Shown piece by piece: positions 8,821 to 17,916 of a stretch of 64,000 bases of DNA; positions within the stretch are counted from its first letter, which is position 1; the number at the start of each line of letters is the position of its first letter. The DNA comes from Gemmatimonadaceae bacterium (GTDB lineage: Bacteria > Gemmatimonadota > Gemmatimonadetes > Gemmatimonadales > Gemmatimonadaceae): the NCBI GenBank assembly GCA_020846935.1, contig JADLCY010000011.1:558001-622000 (forward strand), written 5' to 3'. The notes under the pieces are model-generated. The model did not search any database. It had not been told where the DNA came from and was given only the letters and a program-made list of their open reading frames with translations. The position numbers and the translations under genes are program-made.

Positions 8821-10161
8821 ATGGCTACCAAGGTGTTCATGGAAGCGCTCTCTCCCACGATGGAAGAGGGACGCCTCGTCAAGTGGCTCAGGAACGAGGG
8901 AGACGCCGTGAAGAACGGCGATGTTCTGGCCGAGGTGGAGACCGACAAGGCGATCATGGAGCTCGTGGCGCGCGGCGATGGGGTCCTGCGCAAGCGGCTC
9001 CTCGCGGAGGGCGCGACGTCAGCCGTGGGGGCGCTCATCGGCGTGATTGCGGCGCCTGGTGAGAACATCGATGCCCTGGTGGGGGGCACAGGTGGCGCGG
9101 CGAGCGCGGGCGGCGCAGTGAGCGCGCCGGCGGCGAGCACCGCAGCCGTGGCGCCGGCGTCCGCCGCAGCAGCCTCCACCGCCGCCGCAACAGCCAACCG
9201 GGGGGCCCCCCCCGTAGCTCAAGCTACGACCGAACCCGCCACCGAGCGCAATCATCCTGTCCCCGCTGTAACCGATTCCCCGCTGGGGCGGCCGCGGTCC
9301 TCACCGCTCGCGCGACGACTCGCCTCCGAACGTGGGCTCGACCTCGGTGGCGTCCAGGGCTCGGGACCCGGCGGCCGCATCGTGAAGAAGGACGTCGAGG
9401 CCGCGGCTGTTGCCCCTGCCCGCCCGACCGCAGCTGCCGCTTCCCCGCTCGCAACCGTTGCACGCGCCGCGACCGGCGAGGCCTACCGCGACGTCCCGCT
9501 GACCCAGATCCGCAAGACCATCGCGCGCCGACTCAGCGAGTCCCTGGGCCCGATCCCCACCTTCTTCCTCACCGCTGAATACGACATGGAGCGCGTCGCC
9601 GAGATGCGGAGCGCCATGGCGGAACTCGGGAGCGAATTCAAGGTCTCGTTCAACGACATCGTGCTCAAGGCGGTGGCCACCGCGCTCGCACAACATCCGG
9701 AATGCAACGCCCACTGGATGGGCGACCACATTCGCTACTGGAACCGTGTCCACCTCGGCATGGCCGTCGCTGTGGAGGACGGGCTCATCACCCCGGTCAT
9801 CTTTGACGCGGACACCAGGAGCCTGCGTGACATCGCGGCAGCGTCCAGGGACCTGGCCGCGCGCGGCCGCGAGCGAAAGCTCAAGCCCGACGAATACACG
9901 GGCTCCACGTTCTCCGTCTCGAACCTCGGGATGTTCGGCATCGACCAGTTCACCGCCATCATCAATCCGCCCGAAGCCGGCATCCTCGCGATCGGTGGCA
10001 TCGAGCAGAAACCCGTCGTGCACGATGGCGCGATCACCATCCGGCGGCGCCTCCGCGTCACCATGAGCTGCGACCACCGCGTCATCGACGGGGCCACGGG
10101 CGCGAGGTTCCTGCAGACCCTGCGCCGCCTCATCGAGAACCCCTTGATGCTGGTGTACTGA
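8821..10161 (+). CDS. pdhC: Dihydrolipoyllysine acyltransferase (E2 component)
   Basis: Core of the pyruvate-type dehydrogenase complex, 446 residues: one N-terminal lipoyl domain (residues 1-80, lipoylated Lys 43 in VETDKA), an Ala/Pro-rich linker (about 90-155), the E1/E3-binding domain (about 161-195, SPLARRLASERGLDL ... GSGPGGRI) and the catalytic acyltransferase domain ending with CDHRVIDGATGA (His 419, Asp 423). Transfers the acyl group from lipoyl-lysine to CoA. It is the substrate of LipA and LipB, which are encoded on either side. Confidence 0.95.
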   Translation: MATKVFMEALSPTMEEGRLVKWLRNEGDAVKNGDVLAEVETDKAIMELVARGDGVLRKRLLAEGATSAVGALIGVIAAPGENIDALVGGTGGAASAGGAVSAPAASTAAVAPASAAAASTAAATANRGAPPVAQATTEPATERNHPVPAVTDSPLGRPRSSPLARRLASERGLDLGGVQGSGPGGRIVKKDVEAAAVAPARPTAAAASPLATVARAATGEAYRDVPLTQIRKTIARRLSESLGPIPTFFLTAEYDMERVAEMRSAMAELGSEFKVSFNDIVLKAVATALAQHPECNAHWMGDHIRYWNRVHLGMAVAVEDGLITPVIFDADTRSLRDIAAASRDLAARGRERKLKPDEYTGSTFSVSNLGMFGIDQFTAIINPPEAGILAIGGIEQKPVVHDGAITIRRRLRVTMSCDHRVIDGATGARFLQTLRRLIENPLMLVY

Positions 10162-10396
10162 GAACCGGGCACCACGCCGCAGCCCGACCGTCGAGGGAGG
10201 TGGATCCGCTCTTACGCACCCGACGGGTGATGTGATCCGCGTCCCGGTAGCTGGCGGCAACGCGGCAACGCGGCCGGCCCAGCCCGGCGCCGCCAGCCAT
10301 CTGCGCTAAGGCCGTTCGCGCCATCGCTCGAATCGTTACAGCAGCGGTTGCCAGGGTCACTCAGGCGACGTCTTCCGTGGTCGATAGCCCCCACGG

Positions 10397-13300
10397 ATGC
10401 CCGGCTCAGCCGTTCGAACGCTTCTTGCCCCACGACTCGGCGCTGCGCTTTTCGGCGCCACCCTTGTCTGGCTCCTTGCCGCGTGTGGCGGGAGCGAAGG
10501 CGAGGGCGTTCCCACTGGCTCGAACGCGCCCCGGACGGGCTCCCTCGCCTTGGTCATCGCTGGCCTGCCCGGCACCGCGTCGGCGTCGGTCACCGTGGCT
10601 GGGCCTGGAGGCTTCACGCAGAGCGTTGCCGGCTCCACAACCCTGCAGGGCCTCGCGGCGGGCCCCTACACCATCACGTCGGCCGACGCCACGCACGGGA
10701 GCGATCGCTACGTGCCGAGCGCGACCTCGGCGTCGGTGGTGGTGTCGCACGGCGCGACGGCGTCAGCCACCATCACCTACGCCATCGCGTCCGGCTCCAT
10801 CAATCTGACCCTGAGCGGCCTACCGGTCGGCGCTGACGCCGCCGTGCGGCTCACCGGGCCGAACGGGTTCAGCCGGATGGCGACCTCATCAGGCGTGATC
10901 GGCGGCCTCGCGCCTGGATCCTACTCCCTTACCGCCGCGCCCGTCGCCGCAGGCGGACACACCTGGACGCCCGCGACCATCTCCGCGTCGCTGCAGGTTG
11001 AAGCCAGCGCCACGTCGGTACCCGTGTCCGTCTCGTACGACGTCTCCACGGGTGCACTCACCGCAGGTATCTCCGGACTCCCCGCCGGCCAGGCGCCGTC
11101 GGTCCTCGTGACCGGACCCGCCAGCTTCGCCAGGACCGTCGCCGCCGGCGAATTGATCACGAACCTTACGCCGGGCACGTACACGCTGACGGGCGCCCCC
11201 GTGAGCGTCGGCGCCGATCAGTACCGCGTTCCCGCCGCGCTGCAGGTCGTCGTTGGAGCGTCGACCACGCCCGCCACGGCGCAGCTGGTGTACGCGCTCG
11301 CGAGCGGCCGGCTCTCGATCGCGTTCGCGGGCCTTCCGCAGGGCGCGAACGGTTCGGCCGTCGTCACCGGCCCGTCAGGCTACGAGAAGACCGTGACGGC
11401 CGCCGAAACGATCACCGGACTGGCTCCCGGCATGTACACCGTGACGCCATCCGACGTCGTCGTGAGTGGTGTGACGTTCGGCGTGGCGGCCGGCGCGCAG
11501 CCCGTTGCCGTCTCCGCCTCTGCCACGCCGGCGACGGCCTCCCTCACCTACGCCATCACGAAGGGCGCGCTCCAGGTGATCGTGCTGGGCCTCCCGCAAT
11601 CCCTGTCCGGGTCCGTGATCGTGACCGGGCCCGGCGGCTTTGCCGACACGCTGTCTCGCACCACGGCGCTCGTGGGCCTTGCGCCTGGCACCTACGCGTT
11701 GACGGTCCGCAACGTCAATGCGGGCTTGCACGTCTACGCGGGCACGCCAACGAGCAGCCAGGCGGTGGTCACCGCGTCGGCGACCGCGGTTCAATCCACG
11801 GTCACCTACACCCTCGCGTCCGGCCTCCTCGATCTGACGGTGAACGGGCTGCCTAACGGCGTGCTCGGCAACATCACGCTCAGCGGACCGGGTGGATACT
11901 CACAGGCCATCACCGGCAGCCAGCTGATCTCCGGCCTCGCTCCCGGCGCGTACACCATCACAGCCGGCACCACGCAGGGCGGCGGCACGATCTACGCCGG
12001 CAGCCCCGGCACGCAGCTCCTCAACATCGCCGCGTCCACATCGGCCATCCAGGCAACGGTGACGTATCGATCCGCCAGTGGATCACTCAACGTGACCATC
12101 AATGGCCTGCCCGGTGCGGTGAACGCCGACGTGCGCGTGACGGGCCCGGGCGCGTACAGCTCGACGCTGACGGCGACGCAGCTGCTGAGCGGCCTCCTGC
12201 CCGGCAACTACACGGCGACAGCAAGCCCGGTCACACACTCCGGCGCCACCTACACGGCGTCGCCTGCGTCGGCTTCGGCCACGGTCACCACCGGTGGGAC
12301 CGGGAGCGTATCGCTCACCTACACGCAAACGGGCGGGCCACCACCGCCACCGCCGCCCTTCAACCTCGTCATCGACGGCATGCACGTGCAGCAGGTGGTG
12401 CAGTCCTACGCCGGCACCGTGCCACTCGTGGAGGGCAAGGACGGCCTCCTCCGCGTCTTCGTGAAGGCCTCGGCGACCAACACCGCGGCGCCCACGGTGC
12501 GCGTGCGCTTCTACAACGGCGCCACGCTGCAGTCGACCGTCAGCATCAACCCGCCGGTCAGCGCCGTGCCGACCTCGGTTTCGCAGGCGTCACTCTCGGC
12601 GTCTTGGAACGTCGTCGTGCCGGCGGCGCTCATGGTCCCCGGCCTTCGCATCCTCGCCGACGTCGACCCGACGAACACCGTGACCGAGTCCGCGGAAAAC
12701 GACAACTCCTGGCCCACGTCCGGGACGCCGCAGACCATGGACATACGCGCGGTCCCGTCGTTCAACATCCGCTTCGTGCCGGTGACCCAGTCGGCCAACA
12801 ACCTGACCGGCGGCGTCACGGCCGGGAACGTCGGCTCGTACCTCTCGTGGACGACGAAGCTTTTTCCCACGGGGACCGTCAACGCCGACGTGCGCGCGCC
12901 CTACACGACGAATGCGCCCGTGCTCCAGGGCGGCGACGGCAACGGCGCCTGGTCGCAGATCCTGAGTGAGATGAACGCGCTCCGCACCGCCGACGGTTCG
13001 AGTCGCTACTACGCCGGCATCGCCCGCGTGACGTACTCGTCAGGCATCGCCGGCCTGGGCTACGTGCCCGGCCGCGCCACCCTGTCCTGGGACTACCTGC
13101 CCTCCGCGTCCGAGGTCGTTGCCCACGAGCTTGGACACAACTTCGGCCGCTTCCATGCCCCCTGTGGCGGCGCGGGCGGCCCCGATCCCTCATACCCGTA
13201 CGCCGGGGGTCTGATCGGCGTCTATGGCTACGACGTCGCCTCGTCGTCGCTCAAGGCGCCCACGCTGTCCGACCTCATGGGGTACTGCAACAACAACTGG

Positions 13301-13927
13301 ATCTCGGACTACACCTACGTCGCGGTCATGAACCACCGGATCGCGAATCCCTACGTCGCGGCGGCGCGCGCCGTGGCCACCTCGGCGCCCAGGCGCGGCC
13401 TGCTGGTCTGGGGCCGGATCAGCAAGGGCCAGGTGATCCTCGAGCCGGCCTATGAGGTGAACACCGCGCCGTCGGTGCCCACCGGTCGTGGGCGCCATCG
13501 CCTGCAGGCCTTCGGGCCGCTCGGGCAGACCCTGCTCAACGTCGCCTTCGACGGTGAACGCGTCGCGGATGCCAACGACCCCACGATGGAGCACTTCGCC
13601 TTCGTCCTCCCGCTCGATGTCCTTGGCGGCGTTGCGCCGACCCGATTCCGCGTGACCGCACAGGGCCGCAGCGCCGAGCGTCGATCCACCGGTGCAGACC
13701 TCAGCCTGCGCGAAGCGCCCGCCGCCGAACGGCGCGGCAGTCGCGAGATCCGAGTGAAATGGTCCGATCGCGAGGTGGCCGGCGTCATGGTGCGCGACGC
13801 GCGCACCGGCGAGATCCTCTCCTTCGCCACCGGTGGCGACGCCGCCATCGTCACCAGTGCGCGCGACGTGGACCTCGTGCTCTCCGACGGCGCCCGTAGC
13901 ACGGTCCGTCGAGTGCGCGTGCGCTAG
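10397..13927 (+). CDS. Large lipoprotein with seven tandem 85-residue modules and a metzincin-type metalloprotease domain
   Basis: 1,176 residues. Lipobox LLAAC (Cys 30) predicts an exported lipoprotein. Residues about 47-642 are seven consecutive modules of about 85 residues with the pattern SGxLxVxIxGLPxG, VTGPxGF, GLAPGxYT and a final VTYxxA. A PPPPPPP linker (about 645-652) leads to a CARDB-like beta domain and then a protease domain with HELGHNFGRFH (His 910, Glu 911, His 914, His 920), the HExxHxxGxxH zinc motif of metzincins, and a Met-turn candidate DLMGYC (Met 961). A C-terminal beta-rich domain follows. It sits between E2 and E3 genes without obvious functional link. Family within the metzincins is not certain. 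Confidence 0.8.
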   Translation: MPGSAVRTLLAPRLGAALFGATLVWLLAACGGSEGEGVPTGSNAPRTGSLALVIAGLPGTASASVTVAGPGGFTQSVAGSTTLQGLAAGPYTITSADATHGSDRYVPSATSASVVVSHGATASATITYAIASGSINLTLSGLPVGADAAVRLTGPNGFSRMATSSGVIGGLAPGSYSLTAAPVAAGGHTWTPATISASLQVEASATSVPVSVSYDVSTGALTAGISGLPAGQAPSVLVTGPASFARTVAAGELITNLTPGTYTLTGAPVSVGADQYRVPAALQVVVGASTTPATAQLVYALASGRLSIAFAGLPQGANGSAVVTGPSGYEKTVTAAETITGLAPGMYTVTPSDVVVSGVTFGVAAGAQPVAVSASATPATASLTYAITKGALQVIVLGLPQSLSGSVIVTGPGGFADTLSRTTALVGLAPGTYALTVRNVNAGLHVYAGTPTSSQAVVTASATAVQSTVTYTLASGLLDLTVNGLPNGVLGNITLSGPGGYSQAITGSQLISGLAPGAYTITAGTTQGGGTIYAGSPGTQLLNIAASTSAIQATVTYRSASGSLNVTINGLPGAVNADVRVTGPGAYSSTLTATQLLSGLLPGNYTATASPVTHSGATYTASPASASATVTTGGTGSVSLTYTQTGGPPPPPPPFNLVIDGMHVQQVVQSYAGTVPLVEGKDGLLRVFVKASATNTAAPTVRVRFYNGATLQSTVSINPPVSAVPTSVSQASLSASWNVVVPAALMVPGLRILADVDPTNTVTESAENDNSWPTSGTPQTMDIRAVPSFNIRFVPVTQSANNLTGGVTAGNVGSYLSWTTKLFPTGTVNADVRAPYTTNAPVLQGGDGNGAWSQILSEMNALRTADGSSRYYAGIARVTYSSGIAGLGYVPGRATLSWDYLPSASEVVAHELGHNFGRFHAPCGGAGGPDPSYPYAGGLIGVYGYDVASSSLKAPTLSDLMGYCNNNWISDYTYVAVMNHRIANPYVAAARAVATSAPRRGLLVWGRISKGQVILEPAYEVNTAPSVPTGRGRHRLQAFGPLGQTLLNVAFDGERVADANDPTMEHFAFVLPLDVLGGVAPTRFRVTAQGRSAERRSTGADLSLREAPAAERRGSREIRVKWSDREVAGVMVRDARTGEILSFATGGDAAIVTSARDVDLVLSDGARSTVRRVRVR

Positions 13928-14113
13928 CCAATGGCGTAGGGTTCCCGGAAGACGCGAGGGCGCTTGTCCTCCGCTTCATCCCGAGCGGCGTTGGCCGCGG
14001 CCGGGACGCGCTCACCCGGCACTCATTCGGGTCGATCAGCGAGTAGATTTCGGCCGTTCCGCACGACCTCAGGGGCCTGTGCGCCCCGCTGAAATCCGAC
14101 TCGAATCGATCGA

Positions 14114-15529
14114 ATGGCCTCCTACGACGTCATCTTCATCGGCGGCGGGCCCGCCGGCTATGTCGGCGCCCTGCGTTGCGGGCAGCTCGGCCTCTCCACC
14201 GCCGTCATCGAGCGCGAAGGCCTGGGCGGCACCTGCGTCCTCTGGGGCTGCATCCCCGCCAAGGCCCTGCTCGAAAGCGCATCGCTCGCCAACAAGGTGC
14301 GCCACGCCGCGGATTTTGGCGTCAGCGTCGGCGACGTGAAGTTCGACTATGGCGTCGCCATGAAGCGCTCCCGCGCGGTGAGCGCCCAGAACTCCAAGGG
14401 CGTCGAGTTTCTCTTCAAGAAGAACAAGGTCACCTGGATCAAGGGCACCGGAAAGCTCGTCAAGGGCAAGTCCGGCGTCGCAGTCTCGGTCAGGGGCGCT
14501 GACGGCAAGGAAGAGGTGCACGAGGCGAAGAAGGGCATCGTCATCTCCACCGGCTCGCGCGTGCGCGGCCTGCCGCAGGTCGGGCTCGAGCTGAACAAGA
14601 CGACGGTGATTTCGTCCGACGAGGCCCTCGTGCTCGACAAGGCGCCGAAGGCGGTCGCCGTGATCGGGGCCGGCGCCGTTGGCTGCGAGTTCGCCGACGT
14701 CTTCAATGCGTTCGGCGCCACCGTCCACCTCGTCGAGGTGCTGCCCAACATCCTGCCCCTGGAGGACGCCGACGCCTCGGCCGAAGTGGGCCGCGCCTTC
14801 AAGAAGCGAAAGATCAACGTCCACACCGGCGCAAAGCTGTCGAACGTGAAAGTCGGCAAGGACTCCGTGAAGCTTACCATCGAGGCAGGCGGGGCGACGT
14901 CCGAGATCGAAGTGGAGAAGGTGCTCGTCGCGGCCGGCCGCGCGCCTAACGTGGAAGACGTGGGGCTCAAGGATGTCGGCGTACAGCTCACCGAACGCGG
15001 CTTCATCAAGGCCGACCCGATCACCTACGAGACCAGCGTGAAGGGCGTCTATGCCATCGGCGACGTGATCGGTGCGCCCATGCTCGCCCACAAGGGCCAG
15101 CGCGAGGGCCACATCCTCGCCGACCGGCTCGGCGGACAGCACGCGCACCCGCTCACGTACACCAACATCCCCAACGCCACGTACTGTCACCCCGAGGTCG
15201 CTTCGATCGGTCTGACGGAGCAGGCGTGCAAGGAGCAGAAGCTCGACTACAAGGTCGGGAAGTTCCCCTTCTCCGCCAACGGCCGGGCCCGCACCTCGGG
15301 CGAAACCGAGGGCTTCGTGAAGATCATCCGCGATGCCAAACACGGGGAAATCCTCGGCGCGCACATCGTTGGCGCCCACGCCACGGAACTGATCCACGAG
15401 ATCGTGGTGGCTCGCGAAAACGAGTTCACCGTCGAGGAGATCGACCTCGCCATCCACGCGCACCCGACGCTGTCGGAAGCCGTGGCCGAGGCCGTGCTCG
15501 ACTCGATGGGGAAGCTGTTGCACGCGTGA
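14114..15529 (+). CDS. lpdA: Dihydrolipoyl dehydrogenase (E3 component)
   Basis: FAD-dependent disulfide oxidoreductase, 471 residues, that re-oxidises dihydrolipoamide with NAD+. FAD site GGGPAGYVGA near the N-terminus; redox pair Cys 41/Cys 46 in GGTCVLWGCIPAKAL, where VLW replaces the common LNV; NAD-binding GAGAVGCEFADVF; C-terminal HAHPTLSEA with the catalytic His at about 450. ATG 14114. Supplies E3 for the E1-E2 genes upstream although separated by the protease gene. The 187-base spacer before it has no recognisable gene. Confidence 0.95.
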   Translation: MASYDVIFIGGGPAGYVGALRCGQLGLSTAVIEREGLGGTCVLWGCIPAKALLESASLANKVRHAADFGVSVGDVKFDYGVAMKRSRAVSAQNSKGVEFLFKKNKVTWIKGTGKLVKGKSGVAVSVRGADGKEEVHEAKKGIVISTGSRVRGLPQVGLELNKTTVISSDEALVLDKAPKAVAVIGAGAVGCEFADVFNAFGATVHLVEVLPNILPLEDADASAEVGRAFKKRKINVHTGAKLSNVKVGKDSVKLTIEAGGATSEIEVEKVLVAAGRAPNVEDVGLKDVGVQLTERGFIKADPITYETSVKGVYAIGDVIGAPMLAHKGQREGHILADRLGGQHAHPLTYTNIPNATYCHPEVASIGLTEQACKEQKLDYKVGKFPFSANGRARTSGETEGFVKIIRDAKHGEILGAHIVGAHATELIHEIVVARENEFTVEEIDLAIHAHPTLSEAVAEAVLDSMGKLLHA

Positions 15530-15607
15530 GGCCAGGCGGACGTGCGGACGACGAAGGTACAGACGACGAACGTGCAGACGACGAGCGTGCGGACGATGAA
15601 CGTACGA

Positions 15608-15775
15608 GCGGCGGAGGTGCGGAAGGCGGTGCGAACGGCGGATGAACGAGCGGCGGAGGTGCGGAAGGCGGTACGAACGGCGGCTGAGCGAACGGCGGAG
15701 GTGCGGAAGGTGGTGCGAACGGCGGATGAACGAGCGGCGGAGGTGCGGAAGGCGGTACGAACGGCGGATGAACGA
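15608..15775. repeat. Minisatellite: four tandem 42-bp units
   Basis: Four consecutive 42-bp units at 15608, 15650, 15692 and 15734, each built on GCGGCGGAGGTGCGGAAGG followed by a GAACGGCGGATGAACGA-like half, differing by a few bases. The unit length is a multiple of three, so the frame stays open through it, but the 14-residue repeat has no start, no family and near-identical open frames on the other strand, so it is treated as non-coding. Confidence 0.85.
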
Positions 15776-15890
15776 ACGGCGGATGAACGAACGGCGAGTG
15801 AACGGATGGCGGATGGCGGATGGTGGATGGTGGATGGTGGTTGCTGGACGGCGGATGGCGGATGGCGGATGGACGGACAGGCACGGAGAC
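15776..15890. repeat. Short-period repeat tract (15-bp then 7-bp units)
   Basis: Continues directly from the 42-bp array: first 15-bp units ACGGCGGATGAACGA, then a run of 7-bp units ATGGCGG / ATGGTGG up to ATGGACGG. It looks like stepwise decay of one expanding motif. The rest of the E3-lipB spacer (15530-15607 and 15891-16088) has no gene that I can support. Confidence 0.75.
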
Positions 15891-16088
15891 ATGGAGTGCC
15901 GCACCAGTCCCCCGTGCCGTCATCCCGGACAAGTAGCCATTCAGAGCCGATGAGGAGCGACAGCAACGCACGGGGCAGATCGATTTGTTCTCCCCCGCTT
16001 CACACGGCTCACCGAGCGCGATGCGGGCCAGGCTGGTGAGCATGGAGCGAGTGCGACCACAAAGCCTGATCCACAGTCGTTAGGGCCG

Positions 16089-16853
16089 ATGGACGAGTCG
16101 AGACAGCTGCTGGTCGTCGAGCTCGGGCTTCGGGCGTATGCCGAAGCCCTCGAGATCCAGCGCGAGGCCGCGCGCAAGCGCATCACCGGCGAGATCGACC
16201 AGGACATGCTGCTCCTCGTCGAACACCCCCACGTCATCACCCTCGGCCGATCGACGAAGCTCGTGAACCTGGTCGCTTCGCGTGAAGACCTCGAAGCGCG
16301 CGGGATCGAGCTGTTCGAGGTCGAGCGCGGTGGCGACGTGACGTATCACGGCCCAGGGCAACTGGTGGGCTATCCCATCATCGACCTCAAACGCCACCGC
16401 CAGGACCTGCACTGGTATCTCAGGCAGGTCGAAGAGGCGCTGATCACCGCGCTGCGCCGCTTTGGGATCGAGGGAGCGAGGAGCCCGGGCTTTACCGGCG
16501 TGTGGGTCGAGGGCGGCTTGGGCGGCGCGACCGCCGCGCCCCGGTCTGAGGGTCAGGAGGCGATCAGCCCACGGGCACGGAAGATTGCTTCGATCGGCGT
16601 CCACGCCCGCGATTGGGTCACGTGGCATGGCTTCGCGCTCAACGTGACCACTGACCTGGCCCGCTTCGACGCCATCGTCCCTTGCGGCATCACCGACGTG
16701 ACCATGACCTCGATCGAGCGGGAGCTGCCGCACGACAGCGCCGTGGACATGGTCGCGACGCGTGAGCGCGTCGTCGAGGCCTTTGGCGAGGTGTTCGGGC
16801 TGCAGCCGCGACCATTTCCCGAGGGGCTGAACCTCGGTCGGAGCATGGGGTAA
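16089..16853 (+). CDS. lipB: Octanoyl-ACP:protein N-octanoyltransferase
   Basis: Transfers octanoate from acyl-carrier protein to the lipoyl-domain lysine of E2, the first step of lipoate assembly. 254 residues. Motifs: LLLVEHPHVITLGRS, GGDVTYHGPGQLVGYP, catalytic Lys 165 in KIASIGVHA and the acyl-thioester Cys 199 in VPCGITD. About 20 extra residues (EGGLGG...SPRA) separate the GVWV strand from the catalytic lysine, compared with the compact E. coli enzyme. ATG 16089. Completes the lipoylation pathway with lipA at the other end of the locus. Confidence 0.95.
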   Translation: MDESRQLLVVELGLRAYAEALEIQREAARKRITGEIDQDMLLLVEHPHVITLGRSTKLVNLVASREDLEARGIELFEVERGGDVTYHGPGQLVGYPIIDLKRHRQDLHWYLRQVEEALITALRRFGIEGARSPGFTGVWVEGGLGGATAAPRSEGQEAISPRARKIASIGVHARDWVTWHGFALNVTTDLARFDAIVPCGITDVTMTSIERELPHDSAVDMVATRERVVEAFGEVFGLQPRPFPEGLNLGRSMG

Positions 16854-16921
16854 GTCCACCCGCCGGCGATATATTGGACGCGCGGCCTACCGCCGACTTC
16901 AGGTCCTCTTCTCGCACCAAC

Positions 16922-17401
16922 ATGAGCCCTTCCCCACGCCCCCGCTCCGGTTCCGTCGTCCTTGCTGCGCTCGGTTTGCTCGCGCTCACGGCGTGCCAGG
17001 ACAAGCGCCTTCGCGAGCTCGACGTCGGCATCTCGCGCGACTCCGCCATCCGGATCCTCGCCGACGGCTCGCTTGGCACCGCCGACACGATCCCCAACAT
17101 CTACCGGCACAACCGATACTTCATGCAGGGGCGCGAGTTCGACGTGTATCTCTTTGACGCGGAGAACCGGAAGGCGTGGACCGACCCGGAAGTCCTCGAC
17201 AAGGATCTGACTCCGGTGGTGGTCGTCGATGGGAAGGTCGACGGGTGGGGCTGGGGACACATGGACGACGTCACGTCGAAGTACGGGATCCGTATTCGGG
17301 CCGGAGACGTGGTCCCGACGACGACGGTCACCACGCCGGCGCAGCTGCCCGGCGATTCAGGTGCAAAGGTGGTTCCGGACAGCGGAGCGACGTCCCGGTA
17401 G
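16922..17401 (+). CDS. Small lipoprotein, unknown function
   Basis: 159 residues starting ATG 16922. Signal with lipobox LTAC (Cys about 26, ALGLLALTACQD). The mature part contains a short alpha/beta segment (LDVGISRDSAIRILADG, then NRYFMQGREFDVYLFDAE) and a Thr/Pro-rich tail. The arrangement resembles small BamE/SmpA-like lipoproteins in which a helix pair precedes a beta-hairpin, but I cannot confirm that family. A strong terminator follows directly. Confidence 0.65.
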   Translation: MSPSPRPRSGSVVLAALGLLALTACQDKRLRELDVGISRDSAIRILADGSLGTADTIPNIYRHNRYFMQGREFDVYLFDAENRKAWTDPEVLDKDLTPVVVVDGKVDGWGWGHMDDVTSKYGIRIRAGDVVPTTTVTTPAQLPGDSGAKVVPDSGATSR

Positions 17402-17425
17402 AGCACGCAGCCAAAGAGGTACCAA

Positions 17426-17460
17426 GGGGCGCGGCCGACCACGAGGCCGCGCCCTTTTTT
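17426..17460 (+). terminator. Rho-independent terminator
   Basis: Perfect ten-base-pair GC stem (arms 17427-17436 and 17445-17454, loop of eight) followed at once by six T residues (17455-17460). The best terminator in the window; ends the lipoprotein transcript. Confidence 0.95.
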
Positions 17461-17470
17461 CTTGTTCGAG

Positions 17471-17821
17471 CGCGAGGTGCGATGCGCTTTTGCGCGCGCG
17501 CCTCGGGGTTGAGCCGCCGCCTGCGGCGCCGGCGAGTCGCGCTCATCGACAGCGGCGCTTTGAGGGTGCTGCGCTGCGCGCGCGTTGCGGGGTGAGCCGC
17601 CGCCTGAGACTCCGGCAGGTCGCGCCCGTCAAGTAGCGGCACTTTGAGGGTGCGATGCGCTTTGCGTGCGTTGCGGGGTGTGCCGCCGCTCGAGACTCCG
17701 GCAAGTCGCGCCCGTCGAGTAGCGGCACTTTGCGGGTGCGCCACGCTTCGTGGGCGCGGTGCGGGGTGCACCCGCGGTTGGAGACTTCGGCACGTCGCGC
17801 GCTGCCGAGCAGCGGCGCGTT
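17471..17821. repeat. Four-copy structured tandem repeat, 84-91 bp units
   Basis: Copies begin at about 17471, 17562, 17646 and 17732. Each shares a GGGTGCGATGCGC-like start, GCGGGGTG, an ACTCCGGCA-like core, GTCGCGC and AGCGGCACTTT. In copy 3 GTGCCGC (17680-17686) pairs with GCGGCAC (17722-17728) and inside it CTCGA (17689-17693) pairs with TCGAG (17715-17719); copies 1 and 2 keep GCCGC/GCGGC arms. Lies between two convergent transcription units, after the terminator. No gene is credible here. Confidence 0.8.
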
Positions 17822-17859
17822 GGTTCGGACAATCGCGGGCGGTGTGGCCCTGAATGCAC

Positions 17860-17889
17860 AACGGGCCCCGCCTTTCGGCGGAGCCCGTT
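17860..17889. terminator. Hairpin between convergent genes
   Basis: Thirteen-base arms 17860-17872 and 17877-17889 with one mismatch and a TTTC loop, just downstream of the Big2 lipoprotein gene on the minus strand. No long U-run on either side, but the placement fits a terminator for that gene. Confidence 0.6.
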
Positions 17890-17916
17890 GTTTCGAGCTT
17901 CAGGCGTTGAGCTGCG

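Noticed and set aside
15608-15775. CRISPR array
   Set aside because: Units are directly adjacent and have no variable spacers; no cas genes.
15542-16039. Protein made of 14-residue repeats over the minisatellite
   Set aside because: The 42-bp period keeps several frames open on both strands, no ribosome-binding site, and no family; explained by the DNA repeat alone.
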